The position numbers and the translations under genes were made by a program. A stretch of 26,654 nucleotides of DNA. Source: DASUMF01 sp040510575 (lineage in GTDB: Bacteria; Actinomycetota; Acidimicrobiia; IMCC26256; DASPTH01). A model generated the notes under the pieces. The model did not search any database. It saw only the letters and a list, made by a program, of their open reading frames with translations, and was not told the origin of the DNA. The stretch lies in contig JBEVIU010000098.1 in assembly GCA_040510575.1 (NCBI GenBank), positions 1 to 26,654 of the forward strand, given 5' to 3'. Positions 14,238-22,238 of this stretch are shown here, one piece after another. Within the stretch, counting starts at the first letter, position 1, and the number at the start of each line of letters is the position of its first letter.

Positions 14238-14861
14238 CTACCAGCTGTTCCAGTGCACGACGGCGTCGAGCTCCTTGCGCGGCGCGCGCTTGAACTCGGT
14301 CCCGAGCGTGTGCGCCACGGGGAAGAGCCCAGCCTGCGCGCATCGCTCATACGGGATGCCGAGGATGTCGGCGGCCTCGCGCTCGTACACGAGGTGCATG
14401 GTCGTCCACACCGAGCCGAGGCCGCGACTGCGGGCGGCGAGCAGGAAGCTCCACACGGCAGGCAGGATCGAGCCCCAGTAGCCGGCCTGGCCCGCGGAGT
14501 CGGCGCCCGGGCGCGTCCACTGACACGGGATCATCATCACGGGTACTTCGTGGAGATGGTCGGCGAGGTACTGCGCCGATTGACGAACGCGCTCGCCGGT
14601 CGCGTCGAGCTGGCCGAGCGCGTCGGGCGAGTACGCGACGGAGAACACGCGCCGGTACAGATCGGCGAGTGCCGCTTTCTTGTCCGGCTCGGTGACGAAC
14701 ATCCAGTGCCACCGCTGCGAGTTCGATCCCGACGGCGCCTGCACCGCGAGCTCCACGCACTCGAGCAGCAATTCACGCTCGACGGGCCGCTCGAGGTCGA
14801 GGCGCTTGCGCACCGCTCGCGTGGTGGAGAGCAGCTGGTCGGGCGAGAGGTCGAGGTTCAC
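14238..14861 (-). CDS. Nitroreductase-family (FMN) oxidoreductase
   Basis: This 207-residue protein matches the nitroreductase fold: TTRAVRKRLDLERPVERELLLECVELAVQAPSGSNSQRWHWMFVT holds the N-terminal FMN phosphate/ribityl site, and GLGSVWTTMHLVYEREAADILGIP is the C-terminal flavin segment. Members reduce nitro groups, quinones or enones with NAD(P)H; some in actinobacteria act in ring reduction. The start is GTG at 14861 after AGGAG. The LLM gene begins 62 nt later with its own promoter, so this may be a single-gene unit. Between this gene and the AKR gene lies hairpin B. Substrate unknown. Confidence 0.88.
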   Translation of the reverse strand: MNLDLSPDQLLSTTRAVRKRLDLERPVERELLLECVELAVQAPSGSNSQRWHWMFVTEPDKKAALADLYRRVFSVAYSPDALGQLDATGERVRQSAQYLADHLHEVPVMMIPCQWTRPGADSAGQAGYWGSILPAVWSFLLAARSRGLGSVWTTMHLVYEREAADILGIPYERCAQAGLFPVAHTLGTEFKRAPRKELDAVVHWNSW

Positions 14862-14886
14862 ATGGGCTCCTGGTCGAAATACAAGC

Positions 14887-14934
14887 TTTTGGCGTACCGC
14901 GACCCATGTCTGCGGTGGTCCGGGTACGCCAAAA
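14887..14934 (-). terminator. Hairpin B, putative terminator, sibling of hairpin A
   Basis: TTTTGGCGTACC (14887-14898) pairs perfectly with GGTACGCCAAAA (14923-14934), a 12-bp stem around a 24-nt loop that can add GACC/GGTC. It starts 14 nt after the AKR stop on the minus strand and ends in four U on that strand (the TTTT arm, reading AAAA on the plus strand), close to an intrinsic terminator. Read in the sense direction it shares ACC, GACATG and GGGTC with hairpin A. Confidence 0.65.
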
Positions 14935-14948
14935 CGGGAAGGGGTGGG

Positions 14949-15827
14949 TCAGGGGGCGGCGATGTCGGAGAGACGTGCCACCTCGTCGTCGGTGAGCTGC
15001 ACGAACGCGGCGTCGATGTTGTCGTCGGCGTGCGCCACCTTCGACGTGCCGGCGATCGGCACCATCACCGGCGAGTGCGCGAGCAGCCATGCCACGTTCA
15101 CCTGCTGCGCCGACACGCCGTGCGAGGTCGCGATCTCGTCGACGAGCTCGATGACCTCGGGCGCGTGCACGATGTTCGGCGAGTGCGGGATGAACGCGAT
15201 GCCCTGGTCCTCGCACGCCTGCAGGACGTCTTCGGACTGTCGCATGGCGACGTTGTACGCGTTCTGCACCGACACGACCTCGCACAAGGACCGGGCGAGC
15301 GCGAGGTGGTCGAGGGTCACGTTCGACACACCGATGTGACGCACCTTGCCCGCCTGCTGGAGCTCGACGAAGGCGCCGACGGTGTCTTCGTACGGCACGT
15401 CGGGATCCGGCACGTGCACCTGGTACAGCTCGATGCAGTCGACGCGGAGGCGGGCGAGGCTCTTGTCGCACTCTTCCTTGATGTGCTCGGGACGCCCGAG
15501 CGGCGGAAGTGACACTTTCCCCGGCTCGATCTTGCCTGGCTTGAACCCGGCCTTCGTCGCGATGAGCAGGTCGTCGGGGTAGGGGTACAGCGCTTCGGGC
15601 AGGATCTCCTCGACCTCGCCGTAGCCGTAGATGTTCGCGAGGTCGAAGAAGTTGACCCCGCGCTCGTACACGCGCTGGTACAGCTTGATCGCCTCGTCGC
15701 GGTCACGGACGCCTTCTGCGTTGCGGGCCCCCGACACCCGCATCGCCCCGAAACCGAGGCGGCGGACGTCGCGGTCGCCGATGCGGAACGTCCCGTTGGT
15801 CTGATCGGTCAACTGCTCGTGAGTCAT
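14949..15827 (-). CDS. Aldo/keto reductase
   Basis: This 292-residue protein is an (alpha/beta)8 NADPH oxidoreductase. The catalytic tetrad is complete: D62 and Y67 in FFDLANIYGYGE, K92 in IATKAGF and H138 in YQVHVPDPD. The NADPH region near the end reads VPIAGTSKVAHADDNIDAA. I start at the ATG at 15827 (MTHEQLTDQTNG) with TAGCAT 7 nt upstream; the much longer open frame upstream runs through the opposite-strand synthetase gene and is spurious. It resembles bacterial AKR12/13-like proteins (LGFGAMR). The function is reduction of an aldehyde or ketone intermediate. It is head-to-head with the acyl-CoA synthetase. Confidence 0.92.
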   Translation of the reverse strand: MTHEQLTDQTNGTFRIGDRDVRRLGFGAMRVSGARNAEGVRDRDEAIKLYQRVYERGVNFFDLANIYGYGEVEEILPEALYPYPDDLLIATKAGFKPGKIEPGKVSLPPLGRPEHIKEECDKSLARLRVDCIELYQVHVPDPDVPYEDTVGAFVELQQAGKVRHIGVSNVTLDHLALARSLCEVVSVQNAYNVAMRQSEDVLQACEDQGIAFIPHSPNIVHAPEVIELVDEIATSHGVSAQQVNVAWLLAHSPVMVPIAGTSKVAHADDNIDAAFVQLTDDEVARLSDIAAP

Positions 15828-15834
15828 CAGCGGG

Positions 15835-15862
15835 ATGCTAAACCGGACGACCGCCGCGGCAA
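15835..15862 (-). promoter_or_regulatory. Leaderless-type promoter of the aldo/keto reductase
   Basis: On the minus strand -35 TTGCCG (15862-15857) and -10 TAGCAT (15840-15835) are 16 nt apart; the -10 ends 7 nt before the ATG at 15827. Confidence 0.55.
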
Positions 15863-15893
15863 ATTCCACACCACTGAGCGCGAGGGACACTGG

Positions 15894-17459
15894 GTGAGCA
15901 CGACCATCGACACCATCGCCGGAATCGTCCGCGTCCACGGACGCGCACGCGGCGACGCGCCGGCTCTCGAGTACCAGGGCACGACGACCACCTACGCCGA
16001 GCTCGACGACGCGTCGAACCGAGTGGCGAACGCGATGGCCGCGCTCGGCGTGACCGCCGGCGAACGGGTCGCGCTGCTGGACAAGAACGCGCCGTCGTCG
16101 CTGGAGCTGCTGTTCGGGCTCAACAAGCTCGGTGCGGTGCTCGTGCCGGTGAACTGGCGCCTGGCGGCCGAGGAGATCGCGCAGATCCTCCACGACGCGC
16201 GCCCGCGCGTGCTGGTCGTCGGGTCCGAGTTCTTCGCGACCGTCGAGGCGATCGAAACCGATGTGGCGATGGTCTCCACGATCCTCGCGATCGGATCCCA
16301 CCCGCGGTGGCCGTCGTACGAGTCGGCGCGCAACCGCGCGGCAGCCGACGACCCCGGCCACGTAGGCCACGACGACGATGTCGTCGTGCAGCTGTACACG
16401 TCGGGCACCACCGGGGCGCCCAAGGGCGTGATGATCACCAACCGCAACCTGTTCGCCGGCCACTTGCGCATGGCCGGCCCCTGGAACATCGATGCGTCGT
16501 CGGTGAGCTTGACCGCGATGCCGCTGTTCCACATCGGCGGAGTGGGCTGGGCGCTCACCGGCATGGTCGAGGGGTGCACCACCGTGCTCGTGCGCGAGTT
16601 CGATGCCGAGGTCGTGCTCGCCGCCATCTCCGAGTACGGCGTCACGAGCACGCTGCTCGTGCCCGCGATGATCCAGCGGCTGTTGGCCGCACCGAACATC
16701 GCCACGGTCGACTTCACCTCGCTGCAGACACTCGTGTACAGCGCGTCGCCGGTCAGCGACACGCTGCTGCTCGACGCGATGCGCACGTTCGGGTGCGACT
16801 TCGTGCAGCTCTATGGCACCACCGAGACGACCGGGGTGATCGTGCAGCTCGACGCAGCCGACCACGACCCCGAGCGTCGCCCCCATCTCCTGCGCTCATG
16901 CGGCAAGGCGCTCCCCGGCGTCGAGGTACGACTCGTCGATCCGCAGACGGGCGATGCGGTCGTGCCGGGCGCGGTCGGTGAGGTGTGGACGCGTTCGGAG
17001 CAGAACATGGCCGGCTACTGGGGCATGGAGGAGGCGACGAGCACTGCCGTCACTGCCGACGGTTGGTACCGCACCGGCGACGCGGCGTACGAGGACGCCG
17101 AGGGGTACCTCTACCTGCACGACCGCCTGAAGGACGTCGTCATCTCCGGCGGCGAGAACGTGTACCCCGCCGAAGTCGAGAACGTCTTGGCCAGGCATCC
17201 CGGCGTTGCCGACGTCGCGGTGATCGGCGTGCCCGACGACCGGTGGGGCGAGGCGGTGAAGGCCGTCGTGGTTCGCAGCGATACCGCGACCGTCACCGAG
17301 GCAGACCTGATCGCGTTCGCGCGCGAGCACCTCGGTGGGTACAAGGTGCCCAAGTCGGTCGACTTCACCGACGTCCTCCCGCGCAATCCGTCCGGAAAGC
17401 TGTTGAAGCGCGTGATCCGCGAGCCCTACTGGCGGGGGCGGGAACGTCGGATCAGCTGA
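15894..17459 (+). CDS. Acyl-CoA synthetase (FadD-like, AMP-forming)
   Basis: This 521-residue enzyme activates a carboxylic acid with ATP to an acyl-CoA via an acyl-adenylate. The P-loop-like motif YTSGTTGAPKG is at 168-178, the adenylate motif YGTTE at 307-311, TGD at 394-396, the hinge RLKDVVISGGENVYP near 411-425, and the catalytic Lys K502 in NPSGKLLKR. I chose GTG at 15894 (MSTTIDTIAG) after GAGGGA; the open frame starts earlier but lacks family similarity. It ends REPYWRGRERR, as in many mycobacterial FadD proteins. It diverges from the AKR gene over 66 nt and is followed by a 150-nt control region. Confidence 0.94.
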   Translation: MSTTIDTIAGIVRVHGRARGDAPALEYQGTTTTYAELDDASNRVANAMAALGVTAGERVALLDKNAPSSLELLFGLNKLGAVLVPVNWRLAAEEIAQILHDARPRVLVVGSEFFATVEAIETDVAMVSTILAIGSHPRWPSYESARNRAAADDPGHVGHDDDVVVQLYTSGTTGAPKGVMITNRNLFAGHLRMAGPWNIDASSVSLTAMPLFHIGGVGWALTGMVEGCTTVLVREFDAEVVLAAISEYGVTSTLLVPAMIQRLLAAPNIATVDFTSLQTLVYSASPVSDTLLLDAMRTFGCDFVQLYGTTETTGVIVQLDAADHDPERRPHLLRSCGKALPGVEVRLVDPQTGDAVVPGAVGEVWTRSEQNMAGYWGMEEATSTAVTADGWYRTGDAAYEDAEGYLYLHDRLKDVVISGGENVYPAEVENVLARHPGVADVAVIGVPDDRWGEAVKAVVVRSDTATVTEADLIAFAREHLGGYKVPKSVDFTDVLPRNPSGKLLKRVIREPYWRGRERRIS

Positions 17460-17493
17460 CGGTCTCGGACACGACGGCTCGGCGCCGACCGCG

Positions 17494-17515
17494 CGGTCCG
17501 CTGCTTGCGGGACCG
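17494..17515. promoter_or_regulatory. Small inverted repeat over the -35 region
   Basis: CGGTCC (17494-17499) and GGACCG (17510-17515) form a 6-bp inverted repeat with a 10-nt centre that contains the -35 box. It could be a second operator or the tail hairpin of the synthetase gene, 34 nt upstream. Confidence 0.35.
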
Positions 17516-17533
17516 GGGCGCACGGCCTACACT
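17505..17533 (+). promoter_or_regulatory. Promoter of the amidohydrolase-CoA transferase-DUF2889 operon
   Basis: -35 TTGCGG (17505-17510) and -10 TACACT (17528-17533) have exactly 17 nt between them. Transcription would start near 17540, inside the operator palindrome, leaving a leader of about 70 nt with an AGGAGG ribosome site. Confidence 0.6.
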
Positions 17534-17536
17534 TTT

Positions 17537-17551
17537 GAAAATCGGATTTTC
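17537..17551. promoter_or_regulatory. Palindromic operator GAAAATC-G-GATTTTC
   Basis: A perfect 7+1+7 palindrome in an AT-rich island of an otherwise very GC-rich region, three bases after the -10 box and over the predicted start point. This geometry is typical of a repressor site. The regulator is unknown; the TetR-family gene at 23946-24554 is one candidate. Confidence 0.7.
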
Positions 17552-17609
17552 GTCGAGATGCTGCCACATCCCGGCTGATGCTCGACCCTGCTTCCTCCAG
17601 GAGGACCTC

Positions 17610-18716
17610 GTGGACAAGATCTGGACCAACTCCGGCGACTCACACTCCATCGAGCCTCCCGGCCTGTACCGCGACAACATGCCGGCCGCCTACGCGGAGC
17701 GCATGCCCCGCTCGGAGTTCGTCGACGGCGAGATCATCACCCACATCGACGGCAAGGTGATCAAGCGCCGTGCACCCGGCGGTGCGAACCTCGAGATGAT
17801 GGAGGCGATGCGCGCGCAGGGCGGCAACGACAACAGCAAGCGCATGGCCGACCTCGACGACCAGGGCGTGTGGGGCGAGGTCGTGTACCCGTCGCTCGGG
17901 CTCTGGTACGGCGAGATCGAGGACCCCGACCTCGCCCGGGCCGCGGCCGAGGTGCTCAACGACTGGGTCGCCGACGAGCTCATCGCGCTCTCGCCCCGCC
18001 TGGTGCCGTGCGCCACGCTCCCGCTGCAGTCCGTCGAGCTCTCGGTCAAGGAGGTCGAGCGCTGCGCGGCAAAGGGCTTCAAGTCGATCTTCCTCCCCAC
18101 CAAGCCACCGACCATGCACGGGCACTGGAACGCCGAGGAGTGGGAGCCCCTGTGGGACGTCATGGAAGGGACCGGAGGCGTGGTCGCCTTCCACATCGGC
18201 ACCGAGTCGGGTGAGAAGCCGCAGAAGTACCGCGGTCCGGGCGGCGCGATGATCAACTACGTGAACACCACGTTCGGCGGTCAACTCGCCGTGGTGATGA
18301 TGATCGCGTCCGGCGCGCTCGAGCGGCACCCCGACCTCAAGGTGCTCGTCTCCGAGGGTGGCGCGACGTGGGCTCCGTTCCTGGGCGACCGCATGAACGA
18401 GGAGTACCGGCAGCACTACATGTTCAACAAGGGCGAGATCTCGATGCTCCCGAAGGAGTACATCAACCGCCAGGTGTACGCGTCGTTCCAGCACGACGAG
18501 ACCGCGATCCCCGCGCACACCGCGATGGGCTTCGAGAACGTGATGTTCGGCACGGATTACCCGCACCTCGAAGGCACGTTCCCGCACACCCAGAAGGTGC
18601 TCCACGAGCTGTTCGACGGCGTCGACGACAAGACGCGCGACCGCATCACCATGGGCGCGTTCCTCGATCTCTTCCCGTCGGTCGGGCGCCCGCCCGCAGC
18701 GGTGACCGGCGCCTGA
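17610..18716 (+). CDS. Amidohydrolase-2 family metal-dependent hydrolase/decarboxylase
   Basis: This 368-residue protein has the metal motif D10-S-H12, a barrel histidine in VVAFHIGTESGEKP, a conserved SEGGATWAPFLGDR stretch and the C-terminal metal motif FGTDYPHLEGTFPHT. It is a TIM-barrel amidohydrolase, related to but clearly different from the copy at 1612-2844. GTG at 17610 follows AGGAGG with a 5-nt gap, which settles the start against the longer open frame. It is the first gene of a three-gene operon under the operator-bearing promoter, and the CoA-transferase gene starts 56 nt after it. Reaction not known; hydrolysis or decarboxylation of a carboxylic acid intermediate is likely. Confidence 0.9.
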   Translation: MDKIWTNSGDSHSIEPPGLYRDNMPAAYAERMPRSEFVDGEIITHIDGKVIKRRAPGGANLEMMEAMRAQGGNDNSKRMADLDDQGVWGEVVYPSLGLWYGEIEDPDLARAAAEVLNDWVADELIALSPRLVPCATLPLQSVELSVKEVERCAAKGFKSIFLPTKPPTMHGHWNAEEWEPLWDVMEGTGGVVAFHIGTESGEKPQKYRGPGGAMINYVNTTFGGQLAVVMMIASGALERHPDLKVLVSEGGATWAPFLGDRMNEEYRQHYMFNKGEISMLPKEYINRQVYASFQHDETAIPAHTAMGFENVMFGTDYPHLEGTFPHTQKVLHELFDGVDDKTRDRITMGAFLDLFPSVGRPPAAVTGA

Positions 18717-18772
18717 CGCACAACAGCTCTCCGTCCGCCGAACGACTTCAACGAGAGGCACGAGGTGATCGC

Positions 18773-21187
18773 ATGGGGGGACCCCTCGCGGGGCTGAGCG
18801 TCGTCGACCTGACGACGACGCTCACCGGCGCGCACATCTCGCAGACGCTCGCCGACTTCGGTTGTGACGTCGTGCAGGTGGAGCCACCGGGCGGCTCGCC
18901 GTTGCGCGAGCAGCCGGCGTGGCCGTTCCTCGCACGCGCCAAGCAGAGCATCGTGCTCGACCTCGACGACGCCGACGACCGTGCAGTCGCGCGTGGCCTC
19001 GCCGCGAACGCCGACGTGGTGGTGGAGACCTGGAGACCAGGTGTCGCGGAGCGACTCGGTCTCGGCTACGACGAGCTCGCGGCGCTGAACCCTCGGCTCG
19101 TGTTCGCGTCGGTCACCGGCTTCGGTCGCGACAACCCGTGGTCGCACCTCAAGGGCTACGAACAGGTCGTGCTGGCGAAGATCGGCGGCCTCGACGCGTT
19201 CTCCGGGCTGTCCGACCGCCCCGGTCCGTCGTACGTGGCCGCGCCGTACTGCTCGTTCACCGCCAGCCAACTCGCGCTCCACGGGATCCTCGCCGCGCTC
19301 GTCGAGCGCGAGGACAGCGGATTGGGCCAGCGCGTCGACACCACCCTCGTGCAGGGCATCCTCGCCCACGACACGTGGAACTGGTTGATCCAGCAGATCA
19401 TCGCGAGCTACGGCGACGCGTTCACCGCTGCACCACCGCAGGACCAGGCCCGTCTGATCCCGCACTCGCCGCTGTTCTTCCGCCTGATGGCCGCGCAGTC
19501 GAAAGACGGACGGTTCATGCAGCTCTCACAGACCCAGGACCGTCTGTGGGACGCGTTCCTGCGCCTCACCGAGCTCGACAAATTGCTCGACGAGCCGGAG
19601 TGGAAGGACGCGCCCGGTTCCGAGGATCCCGACGTCCGCATCGCCTTCTGGGAGAAGGCGCTCGACGTGATGCGCTCGCGGACCTACGACGAGTGGCTCG
19701 AGGGCTTCGACCGCGAGCCCGACGTGTGGGCCGAGGTGTTCCGCGACGGCTCCGAGTTGCTGCACCATCCGCAGATGGTCTTCGACGGGCGCACCGTCGT
19801 GATCGAGGACCCGGCGGTCGGGCCGGTGCTCCAACCCGGACCGATCGTCAAGATGGAATCGACACCCGCGCAGCTCGGCGCAGGCGCACCGGCGCTCGAC
19901 GAGCACAGCACCGCGATTCGCGCCGCCCTCGCGTCGTCGACCGCCGCCGCACCCGCGGCTGCCTCCTCGGATGCAGGTACGGAGCCGCCGCTCGCCGGCA
20001 TCACGATCGTCGAGCTCGGCACGTTCTACGCCGCGCCGTTCGGCGCCACGTTGCTCGCCGACCTCGGCGCCCGCGTGATCAAGGTCGAGCAGCTCGACGG
20101 CGACCCGATCCGCCACATCATGCCGTTCCCCGAAGTGGGCGGCGTCAAGGTGCTCCAGGGCAAGGAGAGCGTCGCGGTCGACATGGCAAGCGACGCCGGT
20201 CGTGAGATCGTGCTCGAGCTCGTGCGGCGCGCCGACGTCGTGCTCCAGAGCTTCCGGGCCGGCGTGGCCGAGCGCCACGGCTACACCGCGGCCGAGATGC
20301 TCGCGGTGAACCCCGACCTCGTGTACCTCAACGCGCCCGGCTACGGCACCGGGGGTCCCTGCGGCCACCGCCCGGCGTTCGCGCCCACCATCGGCGCCGG
20401 CTCCGGTCTCGCCTACCGCAACGTCGGCGGAGTCGGGAACCTCCCACAATCCCCCGACATCGGCATGGAGGAGCTCAAGCGGGCCACGATGCGCCTCGGC
20501 GGCGCGACCATGACGCTCGGCCAGGCCGACGGCTTCTCAGCGTCGGGGGTGGCCACCGCGATGCTGCTCGGCATCCTGGCGAAGAAGCGTGGCGGGCCCG
20601 GTCAGGAGATGACCACGTCGATGCTCTCGACCATGGCGCACTGCCTGGCCGAGGACATGGTCGAGTACACCGGTCGCATGCCGATCCGCACCCCGGACCA
20701 CGATCTCTACGGGCTGGACGCGCGCTATCGCCTGTACGAGGCCGCCGACGGGTGGGTGTTCCTCGCCGCGCCGGCGCACGACGACTGGGAGGCGCTGGCC
20801 GGCGCGCTGCAATTGGGCGCTGCCCTGCGTGACGACGACACCGCACTCGCGAGTGCCCTCACGGAGCAGTTCCTGACCAAGCCCGCCGCGGAGTGGGAAG
20901 CGCTGCTCGTCCCGCTCGACGTCACCTGCGTCGAAGTGGCCAAGGCGCCGGTCGAGAAGTTGGTGATGCTCGGCGGGATGGGCGAAGCGCTCGGCATCAT
21001 CACGCCGGAGACGCACCCGATCATCGGCGACTACCCGCGCCTCACGCCGACGGTCACGTTGTCGCGCACCGCGGGTGTCACCGGGCCCGCCCCGCTGTGC
21101 GGCGAGCACACCGATTCCGTACTCGCCGAGCTCGGGTACGACGGCGACGCGATCACCGCACTCCGCGAGGCTGGGACGATCGGTTGA
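18773..21187 (+). CDS. Tandem-domain CaiB/BaiF (class III) CoA transferase
   Basis: At 804 residues this is about twice the length of a class III CoA transferase (about 400). Two full copies are joined by an Ala-rich linker near residues 365-395. Copy 1 starts LAGLSVVDLTTTLTGAH; its GLGQRVD motif has the catalytic Asp D189, which forms the acyl-enzyme anhydride. Copy 2 starts LAGITIVELGTFYAAPFG, but its equivalent motif GPGQEMT has Thr at residue 614 where Asp is required. ATG at 18773 follows GAGGTG. The family transfers CoA between acids, often in steroid, carnitine and aromatic metabolism. One copy is probably inactive and structural, since homologous dimers interlock. Confidence 0.93.
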   Translation: MGGPLAGLSVVDLTTTLTGAHISQTLADFGCDVVQVEPPGGSPLREQPAWPFLARAKQSIVLDLDDADDRAVARGLAANADVVVETWRPGVAERLGLGYDELAALNPRLVFASVTGFGRDNPWSHLKGYEQVVLAKIGGLDAFSGLSDRPGPSYVAAPYCSFTASQLALHGILAALVEREDSGLGQRVDTTLVQGILAHDTWNWLIQQIIASYGDAFTAAPPQDQARLIPHSPLFFRLMAAQSKDGRFMQLSQTQDRLWDAFLRLTELDKLLDEPEWKDAPGSEDPDVRIAFWEKALDVMRSRTYDEWLEGFDREPDVWAEVFRDGSELLHHPQMVFDGRTVVIEDPAVGPVLQPGPIVKMESTPAQLGAGAPALDEHSTAIRAALASSTAAAPAAASSDAGTEPPLAGITIVELGTFYAAPFGATLLADLGARVIKVEQLDGDPIRHIMPFPEVGGVKVLQGKESVAVDMASDAGREIVLELVRRADVVLQSFRAGVAERHGYTAAEMLAVNPDLVYLNAPGYGTGGPCGHRPAFAPTIGAGSGLAYRNVGGVGNLPQSPDIGMEELKRATMRLGGATMTLGQADGFSASGVATAMLLGILAKKRGGPGQEMTTSMLSTMAHCLAEDMVEYTGRMPIRTPDHDLYGLDARYRLYEAADGWVFLAAPAHDDWEALAGALQLGAALRDDDTALASALTEQFLTKPAAEWEALLVPLDVTCVEVAKAPVEKLVMLGGMGEALGIITPETHPIIGDYPRLTPTVTLSRTAGVTGPAPLCGEHTDSVLAELGYDGDAITALREAGTIG

Positions 21188-22221
21188 GCGAAGCACTGCC
21201 GCCGGCGCCCGCGAACCCGCAGCCCGGTCCGCCCACGCGGCGGCCCGACTCGATCCGGCGCACGAGCACGGTGCTCATGCACTGGCCCGACGGACGCGGC
21301 ACGCAGCTGCGTCTCGACGGACGCGCACGCGATCTCGTGACCCCACGCGATGGCGACCCATACGTCGTGGCCGAGGACTCGATGACGGTCGGCGTGTCGA
21401 GCACGCGCGTGATCGAGGACATCGCCGTGACCCCCGTGCGCTCCGACGCCGCGCTCCTCGTCGGCGCCAAGGCCGGTGGCGGCTTGCGGCGCGCGATCGA
21501 CGACGCGCTTCCCGCCGAGCGCGACGGCGGCAGTCTGCTGTACCTGCTCCTCGACGACATGGCCGGGTCGTCGTTGATCGCGGGGTTCGCGTGGTCGCAG
21601 GGTGCCGACGCGTTGCGACCTCCGACTCCCCCGACGCCGGAGCAGGCCGCGGCGATGGCCGCGTTGGCGGCCCAGTACGAGCCCCGCTCGATGGAAGGCA
21701 TCTGCTCGGGCTTCCGGCCCGGCTCGAGCGCGCTCACCCCCGACGGCTTCGTGAACCGCGAGCAGCGCCACAACGTGGCCGTGGTCCCGCCCCTTGCCGA
21801 CGCACACGACCCGGTCGGCTGGCACGAGCTCGATCCTCCCCCGGAGGTCGCGATGCGACGCGCCCGCCGGATCGACGTGTGGCAGACCGGTCAGGAGATC
21901 GTCGTCGACGCGATGTTCCGCGACAGCTGCTGGCGTCCCGACGGCGTCGAGGTCGCAGTGCATGAGTACCACCTCGACGCGAGCGTCGCCATCGGCACCG
22001 GCCTGGTGACGTCGATCGTCGCCGAACCGCGCGTGTTGCCCTACCCCGAGTGCCCCGCCGCCGCGCCCAACGCCGCGTGGCTCGTCGGCGCGTCGGCGCG
22101 TGAGCTGCGACGCGAGGTGTTGGCGCGCATCCAGGGGATCAGCTGCTGCACGCACCTCAACGACGCACTCCGCTCGCTCGCCGAGGTTCCCGTGCTCGCC
22201 GACGAGCTCGCCACGGAGTGA
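21184..22221 (+). CDS. DUF2889 domain protein
   Basis: This 345-residue protein probably starts with TTG at 21184, overlapping the CoA-transferase stop by 4 nt (TTGA). It begins with a Pro-rich segment and RRTSTVLMHWPDGRG, has PPTPPTPEQ in the middle, and ends with the DUF2889 signature: ALLVGA earlier, then MFRDSCWRPDGVEVAVHEYHLD, VLPYPECPAAAPNAAWLVG and ISCCTHLNDALRSLAEVPVL. No signal peptide or membrane segment. The family has no assigned reaction; the paired Cys-Cys-Thr-His near the end could be functional. It is translationally coupled to the CoA transferase, so the two very likely act together. An alternative internal ATG lies near 21278. Confidence 0.8.
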   Translation: MSEALPPAPANPQPGPPTRRPDSIRRTSTVLMHWPDGRGTQLRLDGRARDLVTPRDGDPYVVAEDSMTVGVSSTRVIEDIAVTPVRSDAALLVGAKAGGGLRRAIDDALPAERDGGSLLYLLLDDMAGSSLIAGFAWSQGADALRPPTPPTPEQAAAMAALAAQYEPRSMEGICSGFRPGSSALTPDGFVNREQRHNVAVVPPLADAHDPVGWHELDPPPEVAMRRARRIDVWQTGQEIVVDAMFRDSCWRPDGVEVAVHEYHLDASVAIGTGLVTSIVAEPRVLPYPECPAAAPNAAWLVGASARELRREVLARIQGISCCTHLNDALRSLAEVPVLADELATE

Positions 22222-22238
22222 CGAGCTCGGCCTCGTCG

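Noticed and set aside
14949..16886. A 645-residue leftward open frame
   Set aside because: Only the 292 residues from 15827 match the aldo/keto reductase family; the rest runs antisense through the synthetase gene and has Arg/His-rich shadow composition.
17479..17488. 10-bp palindrome TCGGCGCCGA
   Set aside because: Short GC-only palindromes are expected by chance in DNA of this composition.
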